Assembly (NCBI RefSeq): GCF_004342285.1
Contig: NZ_SMCV01000017.1
Location: forward strand, 1-64,000
Length of the DNA: 64,000 nt
Direction of reading: 5' to 3'
From: Klebsiella sp. BIGb0138
GTDB taxonomy: Bacteria > Pseudomonadota > Gammaproteobacteria > Enterobacterales > Enterobacteriaceae
Shown: positions 29,532 to 38,814 of the stretch, piece after piece
How the letters are laid out: every line of letters starts with the position of its first letter
Position numbering within the stretch: the stretch's first letter is position 1
The notes under the pieces: model-generated
The model's database searches: none
What the model saw: only the letters and a program-made list of their open reading frames with translations
What the model was told of the DNA's origin: nothing
Position numbers and translations under genes: made by a program

Positions 29532-30080
29532 ATGACACCGCCAATCAGCCTGATTGCCAAAAGTCTGGTGCGCGAGCGTGCGAGAACCGGTCTCTCGCTG
29601 GCAGAAGTCGCGCGCCGGGCGGGGATTGCCAAATCAACGTTATCGCAGCTGGAATCCGCTAACGGCAACCCGAGCCTGGAAACCCTGTGGGCGCTCTGTG
29701 TCGCGCTCGATATTCCTTTTGCCCGGCTGCTGGAGCCGCAGACGCAAAAAACGCAGGTATTGCGTCGCGGTGAAGGAACAAAAGTGGTGGCCGAACAGGC
29801 CCACTATCAGGCCATCCTGCTGGCTACCTGCCCGCCGGGCGCCCGTCGCGATATCTATTTATTGTTGACCCAGCCTGGCGCTGACCGGGTCTCGCACCCG
29901 CATCCGCCGGGTTCGGTTGAACACATCATTATCACCCAGGGGCGGGCGCGGGTTGGCTTGACCGAAGCCCCGGAAGAGCTGGGTGAGGGGGACTACATCT
30001 GCTATCCGGCGGATCAGGAACATCTCTTCCAGGCGCTGGAGCCGGATACCCAGGCCATCCTGGTTGCCGAGCAAAACTAG
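29532..30080 (+). CDS. XRE-family regulator with C-terminal cupin domain
   Basis: This 182-residue regulator has an N-terminal helix-turn-helix (about residues 8-66; TGLSLAEVARRAGIAKSTLSQLE) and a C-terminal cupin fold (about 105-175; HPHPPGSVEHIIITQGRARV, YPADQEHLFQAL) that would bind a small ligand. The ATG at 29532 follows GGAGCCGT and is preferred to in-frame upstream ATGs that lie in operator DNA. Divergence from azlCD with palindromes between makes it the likely repressor or activator of that exporter. Confidence 0.85.
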   Translation: MTPPISLIAKSLVRERARTGLSLAEVARRAGIAKSTLSQLESANGNPSLETLWALCVALDIPFARLLEPQTQKTQVLRRGEGTKVVAEQAHYQAILLATCPPGARRDIYLLLTQPGADRVSHPHPPGSVEHIIITQGRARVGLTEAPEELGEGDYICYPADQEHLFQALEPDTQAILVAEQN

Positions 30081-30207
30081 CCTGCTGCCGGGATTTGGGC
30101 ATGCGGTTTCCGCGGAGGGACGTGGAAGTATGTTGTCGGGCGATGGCGCAGCAAAACGACGTCCCGAAAGCCAGGGCGTCGTTTGTTCAGGCGGTAGATT
30201 GTGTGAT

Positions 30208-30522
30208 TCAGTCGAGATAAAACACTTCTTTTAGCTCCGCGCTGAGCGGGCTGTTGTCCGGATTAGCAGGCATCACGTCGCGCATATGTCGCCACCAGCG
30301 CTGGCACACTTCGGTACCGGCGACGGCATTCCAGCGCTCTTCCGATTCAATCTCCACCGTGGCGAACAGCAGGTGGCGTGCTTTATCGAGATAAATCGCG
30401 TAATGATGCGCCCCGTGGGCCTTCAGCACGTCTTCCAGCTCCGGCCAAATCGGAGCGTGGCGGCGCTGATACTCTTCGTGCGCCTCGGGATGCACCTGCA
30501 TCACAAAAGCTTTACGAATCAT
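30208..30522 (-). CDS. rhaM: L-rhamnose mutarotase
   Basis: RhaM interconverts alpha and beta anomers of L-rhamnose so that RhaA receives its preferred form. The 104-residue protein begins [18 protein letters not shown] and contains the catalytic His22 in [10 protein letters not shown]. It is the last gene of the long rhamnose operon and overlaps fucO by four bases. Confidence 0.95.
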   Translation of the reverse strand: MIRKAFVMQVHPEAHEEYQRRHAPIWPELEDVLKAHGAHHYAIYLDKARHLLFATVEIESEERWNAVAGTEVCQRWWRHMRDVMPANPDNSPLSAELKEVFYLD

Positions 30523-31667
30523 AATGCCTCCAGATACAGCTCACGAACTTCATCGCGGCTGGCGGCGCGTGGATTGCACGGCGCGCAGGGGTCGGCCAAC
30601 GCCTTGTCCAGCCAGCCTTCGATATCGGTTTTGCTGACGCCGAGCTGGCTGAAGCCCTGCGGAATACCGACGCGTTTGCTCAGCGCGCGGATGGCGTTGA
30701 TGGCCTCCATGCTGGCGGCTTCATCGCTCATGCTGCGGGTATCGACGCCCATCGCCTGCGCGACGCGGGCAAAGCGGGCGATGGCGTTCGGGCGGTTAAA
30801 GTTTTCGATGATCGGCAGCAGGATAGCGTTGCACACGCCGTGCGGCAGGTTGTGGGTTGCCCCCGGTTGGTGGGCCAGCGCGTGGACCAGGCCGAGACCG
30901 GCGCTGTTGAATGCCATTCCCGCCAGATATTGACCAAAAGCCATCTGCTCGCGGGCTTCGAGGTTATGCCCGTCGGCAACCGCTTCCGGCAGCCACAGGT
31001 TTATCAGGCGAATCGCTTCCAGCGCGTTGGCATCGGTGAGCGGGTGGGCGCCAACGGAAACGAAGGCTTCAATAGCGTGGGTCAGCGCGTCCATGCCGGT
31101 GGCGGCGGTGATTGAGGCCGGGATATCCAGCATCACGCTGGCATCGTCCACGGCAATATCCGGGATAATATTGGGGTCGATAATGACCTCCTTCACCTGG
31201 CGTTCAGAGTCGATGATCACCGCATTGCTGGTCATCTCAGCCGCCGTTCCGGCGGTGGTGTTGATCGCCACCAGCGGTACGCCGGCGTTTTTCACCTTAC
31301 CGACGCCGGCGTAGGCGGTGGACGGAGCCGGGTTGGCGGTCAGGATTTTCACCGCTTTGGCGGTATCAATCGGGCTGCCGCCGCCAAAGGCGATAATAAA
31401 GTTGCAGTTTGCTTTCCGGTACGCCGTATAGCCCTTTTGCACCAGCGCTTCGGTCGGATTAGGGAAGACGTCATCAAACAGATGATAAGACATCTGCCGG
31501 GCGTCCAGCGCGGCGAACAGGCTGTCGAGCAGGCCCATTTTTACCAGATGGCCGTCGGTGACGATCAGCGCCTTGCCCCACCGTTTACCTGCGACCAGAT
31601 TGACCATATCGCCAATGGCGCCCGCGCCGTGGAGGCTGATTTTGGGTAGTGCCAGCATAAAGCTCAT
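30519..31667 (-). CDS. fucO: Lactaldehyde reductase (iron-dependent alcohol dehydrogenase)
   Basis: The enzyme reduces L-lactaldehyde, the aldol product of rhamnulose-1-phosphate, to 1,2-propanediol with NADH, mainly without oxygen. The 382-residue protein has the [10 protein letters not shown] nucleotide-binding loop and the iron ligands in [11 protein letters not shown] and [16 protein letters not shown]. In E. coli fucO sits in the fucose operon; here a closely similar gene is in the rhamnose operon, where it is sometimes called rhaO. A separate fuc locus copy may also exist outside the window. Confidence 0.92.
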   Translation of the reverse strand: MSFMLALPKISLHGAGAIGDMVNLVAGKRWGKALIVTDGHLVKMGLLDSLFAALDARQMSYHLFDDVFPNPTEALVQKGYTAYRKANCNFIIAFGGGSPIDTAKAVKILTANPAPSTAYAGVGKVKNAGVPLVAINTTAGTAAEMTSNAVIIDSERQVKEVIIDPNIIPDIAVDDASVMLDIPASITAATGMDALTHAIEAFVSVGAHPLTDANALEAIRLINLWLPEAVADGHNLEAREQMAFGQYLAGMAFNSAGLGLVHALAHQPGATHNLPHGVCNAILLPIIENFNRPNAIARFARVAQAMGVDTRSMSDEAASMEAINAIRALSKRVGIPQGFSQLGVSKTDIEGWLDKALADPCAPCNPRAASRDEVRELYLEAL

Positions 31668-31694
31668 GATAATTCTCCTTGATCTCTATTTTGT

Positions 31695-31740
31695 GAAATC
31701 CGTTTTCCCTCGCCCCGTTCCTCCTGGAAGAGGGCCAGGG
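31695..31740. repeat. GC-rich imperfect palindrome between permease and fucO
   Basis: The stretch TTTTCCCTCGCCCC-N-AGAGGGCCAGGGCAGGGGG looks like a decayed copy of the CCCTCTCCC/GGGAGAGGG type of intergenic hairpin seen intact at 35286-35310. It may process or protect mRNA between the transport and enzyme parts of the operon. Confidence 0.45.
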
Positions 31741-31750
31741 CAGGGGGCAA

Positions 31751-32755
31751 TTAACTCCGTCTTCGCTGCATCATCCGCCGCGTAATAATCGGCAGCGAGA
31801 TCACCACGATCAGCATCGCGCCGATGATGATCGACATCACGATGCCCGGTACGTTGAGCAGGCTCAGGCCGAAGGTCACCAGACCCATCAGGAAGGCGGC
31901 GATAATCACCCCCACCATGCTGCCGGAACCGCCGAGAATATTGACGCCACCGAGAACCGCCATGGTGACCACCGCCAGCTCCCAGCCCATTGCCAGCGTT
32001 GGACGGGTGCTGCCGAGCCTGGAAGTCAGCAGTACCGCGGCCAGCCCGGCCATCAATCCGACCAGCGCGAACAGCACCAGGTTGTGGCGCTTCACGTTGA
32101 TCCCGGAAAACCAGGCCCCGGTCGGGTTATTGCCGATGGCGTAGGTCCGGCGGCCGAAGTTGGTCTTGTGCAGCAGGAAGGTAAAGGCGGCGGCGAGGAG
32201 GATAAACAGCGCGAACTCGAACGACAGCGCCCCCCACACGTAGCCCTGGCCGAACCACGCGAAGCTGTCCGGATAGTGATTGAGCGCCTTGTCGCCCAGC
32301 AGGATGTAGGTCATACCGCGATACAGGCTCATGGTGCCGATGGTGATCACGATCGACGACAGGTTAAAGCGCGTCACCAGAATGCCGTTAAACAGGCCGC
32401 ACAGCAGGCCGACGCCCAATCCGATGACAACCAGCAGCGACGTGTCTATCCCCGCCGCGGCGCAGAAGCCCATGACCGTTGAACTTAACGCCATCGTTGA
32501 GGCCACCGAGAGGTCGATTTCGCGGGCGATAATCAGCATCGCCATCGGCAGCACGATAATCGCTTTTTCGGTGAAGTTAAACGTGGCGTCCGACAGATTC
32601 CAGATATTGAGGAAGTAGGGCGACGCCAGGGCGTTTACCGCGAATACCGCCAGGGTGACCGCCAGCAGGAAGCCTTCCCAGCACAGCAGGCGGCTCAGCG
32701 GCGACGACGCGACCGGGGCGCTTTTCATCTCTTCAGACATCATCATTTTACTCAT
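31751..32755 (-). CDS. Rhamnose ABC importer permease, RhaQ type
   Basis: This 334-residue protein of the RbsC/BPD_transp_2 family has eight to ten membrane helices and would form half of the inner-membrane pore of a class II sugar importer. Typical family segments include PMAMLIIAREIDLSVAS and GGVNILGGSGSMVGVIIAA. It overlaps the preceding permease gene by four bases. The rhamnose substrate is inferred from its place in the operon and from RhaSTPQ importers known in rhizobia. Confidence 0.88.
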   Translation of the reverse strand: MSKMMMSEEMKSAPVASSPLSRLLCWEGFLLAVTLAVFAVNALASPYFLNIWNLSDATFNFTEKAIIVLPMAMLIIAREIDLSVASTMALSSTVMGFCAAAGIDTSLLVVIGLGVGLLCGLFNGILVTRFNLSSIVITIGTMSLYRGMTYILLGDKALNHYPDSFAWFGQGYVWGALSFEFALFILLAAAFTFLLHKTNFGRRTYAIGNNPTGAWFSGINVKRHNLVLFALVGLMAGLAAVLLTSRLGSTRPTLAMGWELAVVTMAVLGGVNILGGSGSMVGVIIAAFLMGLVTFGLSLLNVPGIVMSIIIGAMLIVVISLPIITRRMMQRRRS

Positions 32756-33756
32756 GATTTCACCGCCTGTTTCTGCCGGGCTAACGCCGCGTTACGCAGG
32801 ATTAACCGTCCGTGGCCTCTATTGCCGCGCTCGTTAAGCAGCACCGCAATGACGATCACCGCGCCGGAAATCGCCATTTGCCAGAACGGCGAAATACCGA
32901 TTACCGGCAGCGCGTTATTGATAACGCCGAGGAACAAAGCGCCGCACAGGCAGCCGAGCACCCGACCGGTACCGCCCATGGTGCTGATACCGCCGATAAC
33001 GCAGGCGGCGACCACCTGCAGTTCAAAACCGTTGGCGACATCGACGTAGGCGACGGCAAAACGCGAGATCCACAGATAGCCGCAGAATCCGGCCAGCGCG
33101 CCGGAAAGGCAGAAGCTGACGAACTGCATTTTTCCGGCGTTAATTCCGGTGTAATACGCCGCCGTGGCGTTGCCGCCTGCGGTGTACAGGGCTCGCCCGG
33201 TGCGGCTATAGCGTAAGAAATAGCCGACCAGCAGCAACGCGCCGATGGCGTACCAGCTCAGCAGCGGCAGGCCCAGCAGCGAAGCGCGCGGCAGGCCGAG
33301 AAAATCGGCGCTCATCTGGTGCGAGTTAACCCAACCGCCGTCGGAGAGCAGAAAGATAATGCCGCGATAGATACTCATGGTACCGAGCGTAACCACGATG
33401 GCCGGAATACCGAGACGCCAGACCAGCAGGCCGTTGATTACCCCCATCAGCAACCCCAGTACGGTGGCCAGAATCAGCAGCGCCCATACCGGTACGCCGG
33501 GATAGTGGGCGTTGAGCAGAGCGACGATCATCCCGGTCAGCGCCAGGTTGGCGGCCATCGACAGATCGATACCTTTCGTCAGCAGCACCATCATCTGGCC
33601 AAGCGCGAGAATGATCAGAATCGAGGTGTCGTTAAACATTTCCACCAGGTTTTCCGGGGCGATAAACGACGGCGCCCGGCTGCCGATGGCGCCGATCATC
33701 AACACGATGACCGCCGCCAGCAGCGCTTCGCGGTGGTTAAGCAGTTGTCGCCACAT
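32752..33756 (-). CDS. Rhamnose ABC importer permease, RhaP type
   Basis: The second permease, also 334 residues and of the same family, has the signatures MMVLLTKGIDLSMAANLALTG and GGISTMGGTGRVLGCLCGA. It is a distinct paralog of the neighbouring permease, not a duplicate copy. Its ATG shares one base with the ATPase stop (TAATG), and its stop overlaps the next gene, so translation of the ATPase and both permeases is likely coupled. Confidence 0.88.
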   Translation of the reverse strand: MWRQLLNHREALLAAVIVLMIGAIGSRAPSFIAPENLVEMFNDTSILIILALGQMMVLLTKGIDLSMAANLALTGMIVALLNAHYPGVPVWALLILATVLGLLMGVINGLLVWRLGIPAIVVTLGTMSIYRGIIFLLSDGGWVNSHQMSADFLGLPRASLLGLPLLSWYAIGALLLVGYFLRYSRTGRALYTAGGNATAAYYTGINAGKMQFVSFCLSGALAGFCGYLWISRFAVAYVDVANGFELQVVAACVIGGISTMGGTGRVLGCLCGALFLGVINNALPVIGISPFWQMAISGAVIVIAVLLNERGNRGHGRLILRNAALARQKQAVKS

Positions 33757-35267
33757 TACGCTGCCTCCTGACCAATGCCGCTGGCGGCGCTGACGATGGT
33801 TTCCGCCGTCGCTTCACCCGCGCGGTATTCGGCAACCATCAGCCCTTCGTGCATCACGATGATGCGATCCGCCATCCCCATCACTTCCGGCAGCTCTGAC
33901 GACACCATGATCACCGCCAGTCCCTGGCTGACCAGTTCGGACATAAACTGATGTACCGCCGCTTTGGAACCGATATCGATCCCCTTCGTCGGTTCATCAA
34001 GGATGATCACCTCCGGATGGGTGGCCAGCCATTTGCCGATCACCACTTTTTGCTGATTACCGCCGGAGAGGGTTTCGACCGCCTGCTGCCAGCTAAAGGC
34101 TTTAACCTGTAAGCGCGAGGCGTATTCATCGGCCAGCCGCCATTCGCGCGCGGCGTTAAGCACGCCGCGGGGGTTGAGTTTGCGCAGCTGCGGCAGGCTG
34201 ATGTTCTGGGCGATCGACAGGGCAATAATCGCCCCCTGCTTCTGCCGTTCCTCCGGGACGCAGACGATACCGGCGCTGATGGCATCGGCAGGCTGACGAA
34301 AGCGCATGCTTTTGCCTTTCAGTACGATCTCGCCGGAAGAGGGATGCGAAACCCCGGACAGCGCCTGCATCAGCTCGGTACGCCCGGCGCCGACCAGGCC
34401 GTAAAAGCCGAGAATTTCCCCTTTGCGCAGGCTGAAGTTGATATGCGCGAACTCGGTGGGATGGCTGAGGTCTTTCACCTCCAGCACCGTCTCCCCGGGG
34501 GGCGAGTCGACTTTTGGGTAGGTTTGAGTGATGGCGCGACCGACCATCATCGCTACCATCCGCTCTTCGGTGATGTCGTTAATCGCGCCGGAGCTGACGT
34601 AAGCGCCGTCGCGCAGAATGGTGTAGTAGTCCGCCAGTTCGAAAATCTCGTCGAACTTATGCGAGATAAACAGAATCGCTTTCCCCTCCTGCTTCAGACG
34701 CTCAACGATTTGATAAAATTCCAGGATTTCATGCTGAGAAAGCGCGGCGGTCGGCTCATCAAGAATCACCACCTGGGCTGCAAAAGAGAGCGCCCGGGCA
34801 ATGGCTACCATATGACGCTGGGCGATGCTCAGGGTTTTCAGCGTAGCGCGCGGGTCAATCTGCACCTCAAGACGGTTGAGGATCTCGCTGGCTTTACGGT
34901 GCATGGCGGGCCAGTCGAGCTTTTTCAGCAGGCCGGTATGCAGATACTGGCCGGCGAAAATATTCTCGGTGACTGAGAGCTCGTCAAACAGCACGGTTTC
35001 CTGATGAATGGCGGTGATCCCGACCTTATGCGCCGACTCCGGATTCGGTAGCTGGATTGGGATCGCTTTATAGAGAATTTCGCCCTCTTCGGGCTGATAA
35101 ATGCCGGTCATCACTTTGACCAGCGTGGATTTGCCCGCGCCGTTCTCGCCAATTAAGGCGGTGACTTTGCCGGGCCAGAGATCGAGCTGTACGTTCTCAA
35201 GGGCACGTACACCAGGAAAAACCTTGGTGATGCCCTTAAGCGACAGCAGAGGAGTGGATGCCGTCAT
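33756..35267 (-). CDS. Rhamnose ABC importer ATP-binding protein, duplicated domain
   Basis: This 503-residue protein has two fused ATPase domains like RbsA. The N-terminal one has Walker A GENGAGKST, signature LSIAQRHMVAIA and Walker B VVILDEPTAA; the C-terminal one has a degenerate P-loop GLVGAGRTEL with an intact LSGGNQQKVVIGKWL and VIILDEPTKGID, the usual asymmetry in this class. The ATG at 35267 follows GGAGAATTATC; an in-frame start at 35321 would run through the upstream hairpin and is rejected. It powers the adjacent permeases. Confidence 0.9.
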   Translation of the reverse strand: MTASTPLLSLKGITKVFPGVRALENVQLDLWPGKVTALIGENGAGKSTLVKVMTGIYQPEEGEILYKAIPIQLPNPESAHKVGITAIHQETVLFDELSVTENIFAGQYLHTGLLKKLDWPAMHRKASEILNRLEVQIDPRATLKTLSIAQRHMVAIARALSFAAQVVILDEPTAALSQHEILEFYQIVERLKQEGKAILFISHKFDEIFELADYYTILRDGAYVSSGAINDITEERMVAMMVGRAITQTYPKVDSPPGETVLEVKDLSHPTEFAHINFSLRKGEILGFYGLVGAGRTELMQALSGVSHPSSGEIVLKGKSMRFRQPADAISAGIVCVPEERQKQGAIIALSIAQNISLPQLRKLNPRGVLNAAREWRLADEYASRLQVKAFSWQQAVETLSGGNQQKVVIGKWLATHPEVIILDEPTKGIDIGSKAAVHQFMSELVSQGLAVIMVSSELPEVMGMADRIIVMHEGLMVAEYRAGEATAETIVSAASGIGQEAA

Positions 35268-35285
35268 GATAATTCTCCAGTTTTT

Positions 35286-35310
35286 CCCCTCTCCCGCGCA
35301 GGGAGAGGGG
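35286..35310. repeat. Perfect hairpin after the binding-protein gene
   Basis: CCCCTCTCCC and GGGAGAGGGG are perfect 10-bp arms around GCGCA, eight bases past the binding-protein stop. No T tract follows on the minus strand. A strong stem at this point often shields the upstream mRNA from exonucleases and so raises binding-protein yield over the membrane parts; that role is inferred. Confidence 0.7.
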
Positions 35311-35317
35311 AGCGGGG

Positions 35318-36304
35318 TCAAAAGATTTTTGAGAATTTATCGATGTTGCTGGCATCGTAGACGAACGGCTCGGCCATCGCCCCGTTACCGTCGGCATCCA
35401 GCGTCACTTTGCCCAGCTTGCCCATGCTGGCTTCGGTTTTCGTCGCCGTGCCTTTGACTAAGTCGTCGGCCAGATAGGTGGCGGCGTAGCCAAGGTCAAT
35501 CGGGTTCCAGATAGCGAAGCTTTTGCTGGCGCCGGACTTAATCGCCCCGGCCATTTCCGACGGTAGCCCCAGCCCGGTCACGTAGACCTTGCCGATTTTG
35601 CCCTGATCCTTCACCGCCTGCGCGGCGGCAACGATCCCTACCGATGAAGGGGAAACGATGACTTTCAGATCGGGATATGACTTCAGCAGGCCCACCGCTT
35701 CGCGGTAGCTTTTATCAGACAGATCGTCACCATAGGCGACGGTGACCAGATCGACGGACGGATACTTCGGCAGCACCTTTTTCATCTCCGCAATCCAGAT
35801 ATTCTGGTTCGTGGAGGTCGGGGTGGCGCTTAACACGGCCACCTCCCCTTTTTCAACATTCAGCGCTTTTAAGGCATCGGCGGCAAGCTTAACGTTGGTT
35901 TCGCCAATCAAGGCATTATTGGAGGGATTTAAATGAATCTGCCGCCCCGCCGGGGCGACGCCGGAGTCCCAGGAGACGACCTTAATACCGCGCTGCATGG
36001 CTTTTTTCAGTACCGGGACCACGGCGTCAGGATCGTTGGCGGAGATAGCGATCGCATCCACTCCCTGGGCGATCAATCCGTTCAGTACTTCGATCTGCGC
36101 TTCCGCCGTGGTGGTGGTCGGCCCGGTATAGATCACTTTCACATCGCCTAACTCTTTGGCCGCTTCCTGTGCGCCGACGTTCGCTGCTTCGAAGAATCCA
36201 TTTCCCAACGATTTCGCCACCAGGGCGATTTTAACTTCTGCTAAAGCGGAACCGGACAGCGCCAGGGCGGCAACGGTGAGGATCAAGCTTGGTTTTATTT
36301 TCAT
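35318..36304 (-). CDS. Rhamnose ABC importer periplasmic binding protein
   Basis: The product is a 328-residue sugar-binding protein of the RbsB/XylF (Peripla_BP_4) type. It has a signal peptide (SLILTVAALALSGSALA) and a mature domain starting EVKIALVAKSLGNGFF. The ATG at 36304 follows GTGGAG. The frame is open for 62 codons further upstream through a palindromic repeat, but those residues look nothing like a protein of this family. Rhizobial homologs are called RhaS, which clashes with the AraC-type RhaS in this locus. Confidence 0.92.
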   Translation of the reverse strand: MKIKPSLILTVAALALSGSALAEVKIALVAKSLGNGFFEAANVGAQEAAKELGDVKVIYTGPTTTTAEAQIEVLNGLIAQGVDAIAISANDPDAVVPVLKKAMQRGIKVVSWDSGVAPAGRQIHLNPSNNALIGETNVKLAADALKALNVEKGEVAVLSATPTSTNQNIWIAEMKKVLPKYPSVDLVTVAYGDDLSDKSYREAVGLLKSYPDLKVIVSPSSVGIVAAAQAVKDQGKIGKVYVTGLGLPSEMAGAIKSGASKSFAIWNPIDLGYAATYLADDLVKGTATKTEASMGKLGKVTLDADGNGAMAEPFVYDASNIDKFSKIF

Positions 36305-36334
36305 TGCTTTTACTCCACATGATTGAGTTAGCTT

Positions 36335-36498
36335 CCCGTCGTCTTGCGCCTTGCAGATGCCTTGGCTTGTCGTACCCGGTCTGTCCGTGGACCTCGCCCC
36401 TTTGGGACTGCTGCAAGCGGCGTTCAAATCGGCTTCTTGCCGATTTGTCAGCTCCGGGGAGCTGCGACGCCGCCTTCCTGCATGGCGCATATTCAGGG
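36335..36498. repeat. Putative 164-bp enterobacterial intergenic repeat
   Basis: The unit starts CCCGTCGTCTTGCGCC and ends GCCGCCTTCCTGCATGG-N-ATATTCAGGG. From memory, this frame matches a family of intergenic repeats common in Klebsiella and relatives (CCCGTCAT-CTT at one end, GCCGCCTTCCTGCA-N-AGGG at the other). Inside are the hairpins AAATCGGC-N5-GCCGATTT and CAGCTCC-gg-GGAGCTG. The copy appears diverged. No second copy is seen in this window. Confidence 0.55.
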
Positions 36499-36521
36499 AA
36501 TGATTTGCAGGCGACAGAGTT

Positions 36522-36545
36522 CGCCCCGTCTCCGTGAGCGGGGCG
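36522..36545 (-). other. Stem-loop just after rhaD
   Basis: CGCCCCG and CGGGGCG form a 7-bp stem with a 10-base loop, eight bases beyond the rhaD stop. With no T tract it is more likely an mRNA-stabilising or attenuating structure than a full terminator. Confidence 0.5.
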
Positions 36546-36553
36546 CGATGTTG

Positions 36554-37384
36554 TTATTGATACAGATCTAAAGCGGACTGCATGGGTTGTACCGCAAAGC
36601 GTTTGCCCAGCGCGATGAGCTCTTCGCGGGTGATGGTCTGCTTCATGCCGCCCATGGAATAGACTTTCACCAGCACTTCGGCGGATTTTTCGGCGGTGTC
36701 GATCAGACCGAAGGTTTCGTCCAGCGTCGGGCCGCTGCCGAAGACGCCGTGGAAGGGCCACAGCACCAGCGAATGCTGGCGCATTTCCTGGGCGGTGGCC
36801 TGGCCGATTTCATCGGTACCCGGCACCATCCACGGTAGAATGCCGACGCCGTCCGGGAAGACCACCAGGCATTCGGTACTGCCTTCCCACAGTTTGCGGG
36901 TGAACAGATCGCTGTCGTTCTCCAGCACATAGGTCAGGGCGATCAGGTTGGTGGCGTGGCAGTGCATGATTACGCGGTCTTTACCGTGGGTCAGTTTGAT
37001 GCGCTCGCTATGGGAGAGGAAATGCGCCGGTAATTCCGAGGTCGGTACCGCATCCTCCTCCAGGCCCCATAACACGTGATAACCCGCGCCGTCGCTGTCG
37101 ACTTTGACCACCCCTAGATTGGCGGCGGGATCGAGCTGGACGTTGCGGAAAAATTTGCCGGAACCGGTCACGATAAACGGCTGGTTCGCCAGCGCCGGCA
37201 TCGGCTGGCTGAGGGCGATATAGCGCGGCCTGGCGTGAAAATCGGCGGTAAACGGTTCGATATCCGCTTCGTCCAGGCGCAGCGTCAGGTTACCGCCGTT
37301 GCGTTCGTCCCAGCCCTTCAGCCAGGCATCGGAAGTGGCTTTAATCATGCCCTGGACGAACCAGGAATGGATGATGTTATGCAT
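36554..37384 (-). CDS. rhaD: Rhamnulose-1-phosphate aldolase
   Basis: RhaD is a class II zinc aldolase that splits L-rhamnulose-1-phosphate into dihydroxyacetone phosphate and L-lactaldehyde. The 276-residue protein has the zinc-binding HCHATN motif and the GSGKFFRN and [11 protein letters not shown] segments of the family. The ATG at 37384 gives the [12 protein letters not shown] start seen in E. coli; an ATG eight codons upstream is less likely. It is third in the rhaBAD part of the operon. Confidence 0.96.
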   Translation of the reverse strand: MHNIIHSWFVQGMIKATSDAWLKGWDERNGGNLTLRLDEADIEPFTADFHARPRYIALSQPMPALANQPFIVTGSGKFFRNVQLDPAANLGVVKVDSDGAGYHVLWGLEEDAVPTSELPAHFLSHSERIKLTHGKDRVIMHCHATNLIALTYVLENDSDLFTRKLWEGSTECLVVFPDGVGILPWMVPGTDEIGQATAQEMRQHSLVLWPFHGVFGSGPTLDETFGLIDTAEKSAEVLVKVYSMGGMKQTITREELIALGKRFAVQPMQSALDLYQ

Positions 37385-37474
37385 AGTCTTGTGTTTCCTG
37401 TTCATTCGGTGCGGGGATTGCCCCCACCGTAAATAGGTTGTTTATCTGCCGTGGGTCCTGTGATGGCGTCGCAA

Positions 37475-37543
37475 ACGGCTTATCCGGACGAGCAGAATGC
37501 GCCGATCCGTAGCCCGGGTCAGGCGTCAGCCGCGACCCGGGGG
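37475..37543. repeat. BIME/REP element between rhaA and rhaD
   Basis: CCCGGGTC (37513-37520) and GACCCGGG (37534-37541) form a palindrome preceded by GTAG, the usual REP head. A half unit CGGCTTATCCGGACG lies about 30 bases to the left in the opposite sense, giving the paired structure of a BIME. Confidence 0.68.
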
Positions 37544-37554
37544 AAAATCCGGCA

Positions 37555-38814
37555 TTATCCGCGCTGGCTCAGAACCGCTTTTTCGTAAGCCCGTACGCTA
37601 TCCAGCCACTGGCTACCGGCCGGGGTGTCATGACGCTGGCAGTACATTTCCCAGATCGCCTGCCACGGCAGGCATTTTTGCTCTTCCAGCAGCGCCAGAC
37701 GGGCGGTGTAATCGCCATCACCTTCCAGCTGACGCAGCTGTGCCGTCGGTTCCAGCAGCGCGCGCAGCAGCGCTTTCTTCATATTGCGGGTACCGATAAC
37801 CCATGCCGCGATGCGGTTGATGGAAGCATCAAAGAAATCGAGGCCGATATGTACGCGGTCAAACAGGTTGTGACGGATGATTTCGCTGGCGATCGCCTGG
37901 GTTTCATCGTCCAGCAGCACCACGTGGTCGCTATCCCAGCGGACCGGGCGGCTGACGTGCAGCAGCAGGCGCGGGATATAGAGCATGGCGGCGGAGATCT
38001 TGTCGGAAATCACCTCCGTGGGATGGAAGTGACCGGCATCGAGGCACAGCGCGGTCTGGCGGCTGGTGGCGTAGCCCATGTAGAACTCGTTGGAGCCGAC
38101 GGTGTAGCTTTCGGCACCGATGCCAAACAGCTTGCTCTCCACGGCATCGATATGGTGCGCCGGGTCGAGTTTTTCGCTAATCACTTCATCCAGCGCATTC
38201 AGCAGACGCTGGCGCGGCGCGAAGCGGTCAACGGTGATGTCCTTCATGCCGTCCGGGATCCAGATATTCATCACCGACGGGGTGCCGAGCTGTTCGCCGA
38301 AATACGCCGAGACGCGGCGGCTGGCCTTGCAGTGATCGATCCAGAACTGGCGGATCTCATCATTGGCATGCGACAGGGTAAAGCCGTCGGCGCTCAGCGG
38401 GTGTGAGAAACAGGACGGGTTAAAATCCAGCCCCAGTTTGTTGGCTTTGGCCCACTCAACCCAGTTTCTGAAGTGTTCCGGTTTGATTTCATTGCGCGCA
38501 ACCGGCGTCTGCGATTCCAGATAAAGGGCGTGCAGATTCAGGCGTTTTGGTCCGGGGATCAGGCTCAGCGCCTGCTCAAGATCGGCGCGCAGTTCGCTGG
38601 CGTTGCGCGCTTTGCCCGGATAATTGCCCGTTGCCTGGATGCCGCCGGTTAAATTTCCTTCCGGGTTTTCGAAGCCGGCGACGTCATCGCCCTGCCAGCA
38701 GTGCATTGATACCGGTAGGCGGTCCAGCTGGCGCAAGGCCTCCTCGACATCTACGCCGACGGTAGCGTAGCGCTGTTTAGCAATCTCCCAGGCTTGTTCA
38801 AGTTGAGTGGTCAT
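37555..38814 (-). CDS. rhaA: L-rhamnose isomerase
   Basis: RhaA converts L-rhamnose to L-rhamnulose, using Mn or Zn. The 419-residue protein is the E. coli length and shows the conserved segments [20 protein letters not shown] and [12 protein letters not shown] that build the metal site. The ATG at 38814 overlaps the rhaB stop (ATGA), which favours it over an ATG two codons earlier. Confidence 0.97.
   Translation of the reverse strand: MTTQLEQAWEIAKQRYATVGVDVEEALRQLDRLPVSMHCWQGDDVAGFENPEGNLTGGIQATGNYPGKARNASELRADLEQALSLIPGPKRLNLHALYLESQTPVARNEIKPEHFRNWVEWAKANKLGLDFNPSCFSHPLSADGFTLSHANDEIRQFWIDHCKASRRVSAYFGEQLGTPSVMNIWIPDGMKDITVDRFAPRQRLLNALDEVISEKLDPAHHIDAVESKLFGIGAESYTVGSNEFYMGYATSRQTALCLDAGHFHPTEVISDKISAAMLYIPRLLLHVSRPVRWDSDHVVLLDDETQAIASEIIRHNLFDRVHIGLDFFDASINRIAAWVIGTRNMKKALLRALLEPTAQLRQLEGDGDYTARLALLEEQKCLPWQAIWEMYCQRHDTPAGSQWLDSVRAYEKAVLSQRG

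Noticed and set aside
36305-36490. N-terminal 62-residue extension of the rhamnose-binding protein
   Set aside because: The added residues precede a normal signal peptide with a good ribosome site, and they arise from translation of a palindromic repeat.
36335-37543. Possible CRISPR-like or IS-derived repeats in the rhamnose operon
   Set aside because: The palindromes are single and of different sequence, with no regular spacing, spacers, transposase frame or target-site duplication.
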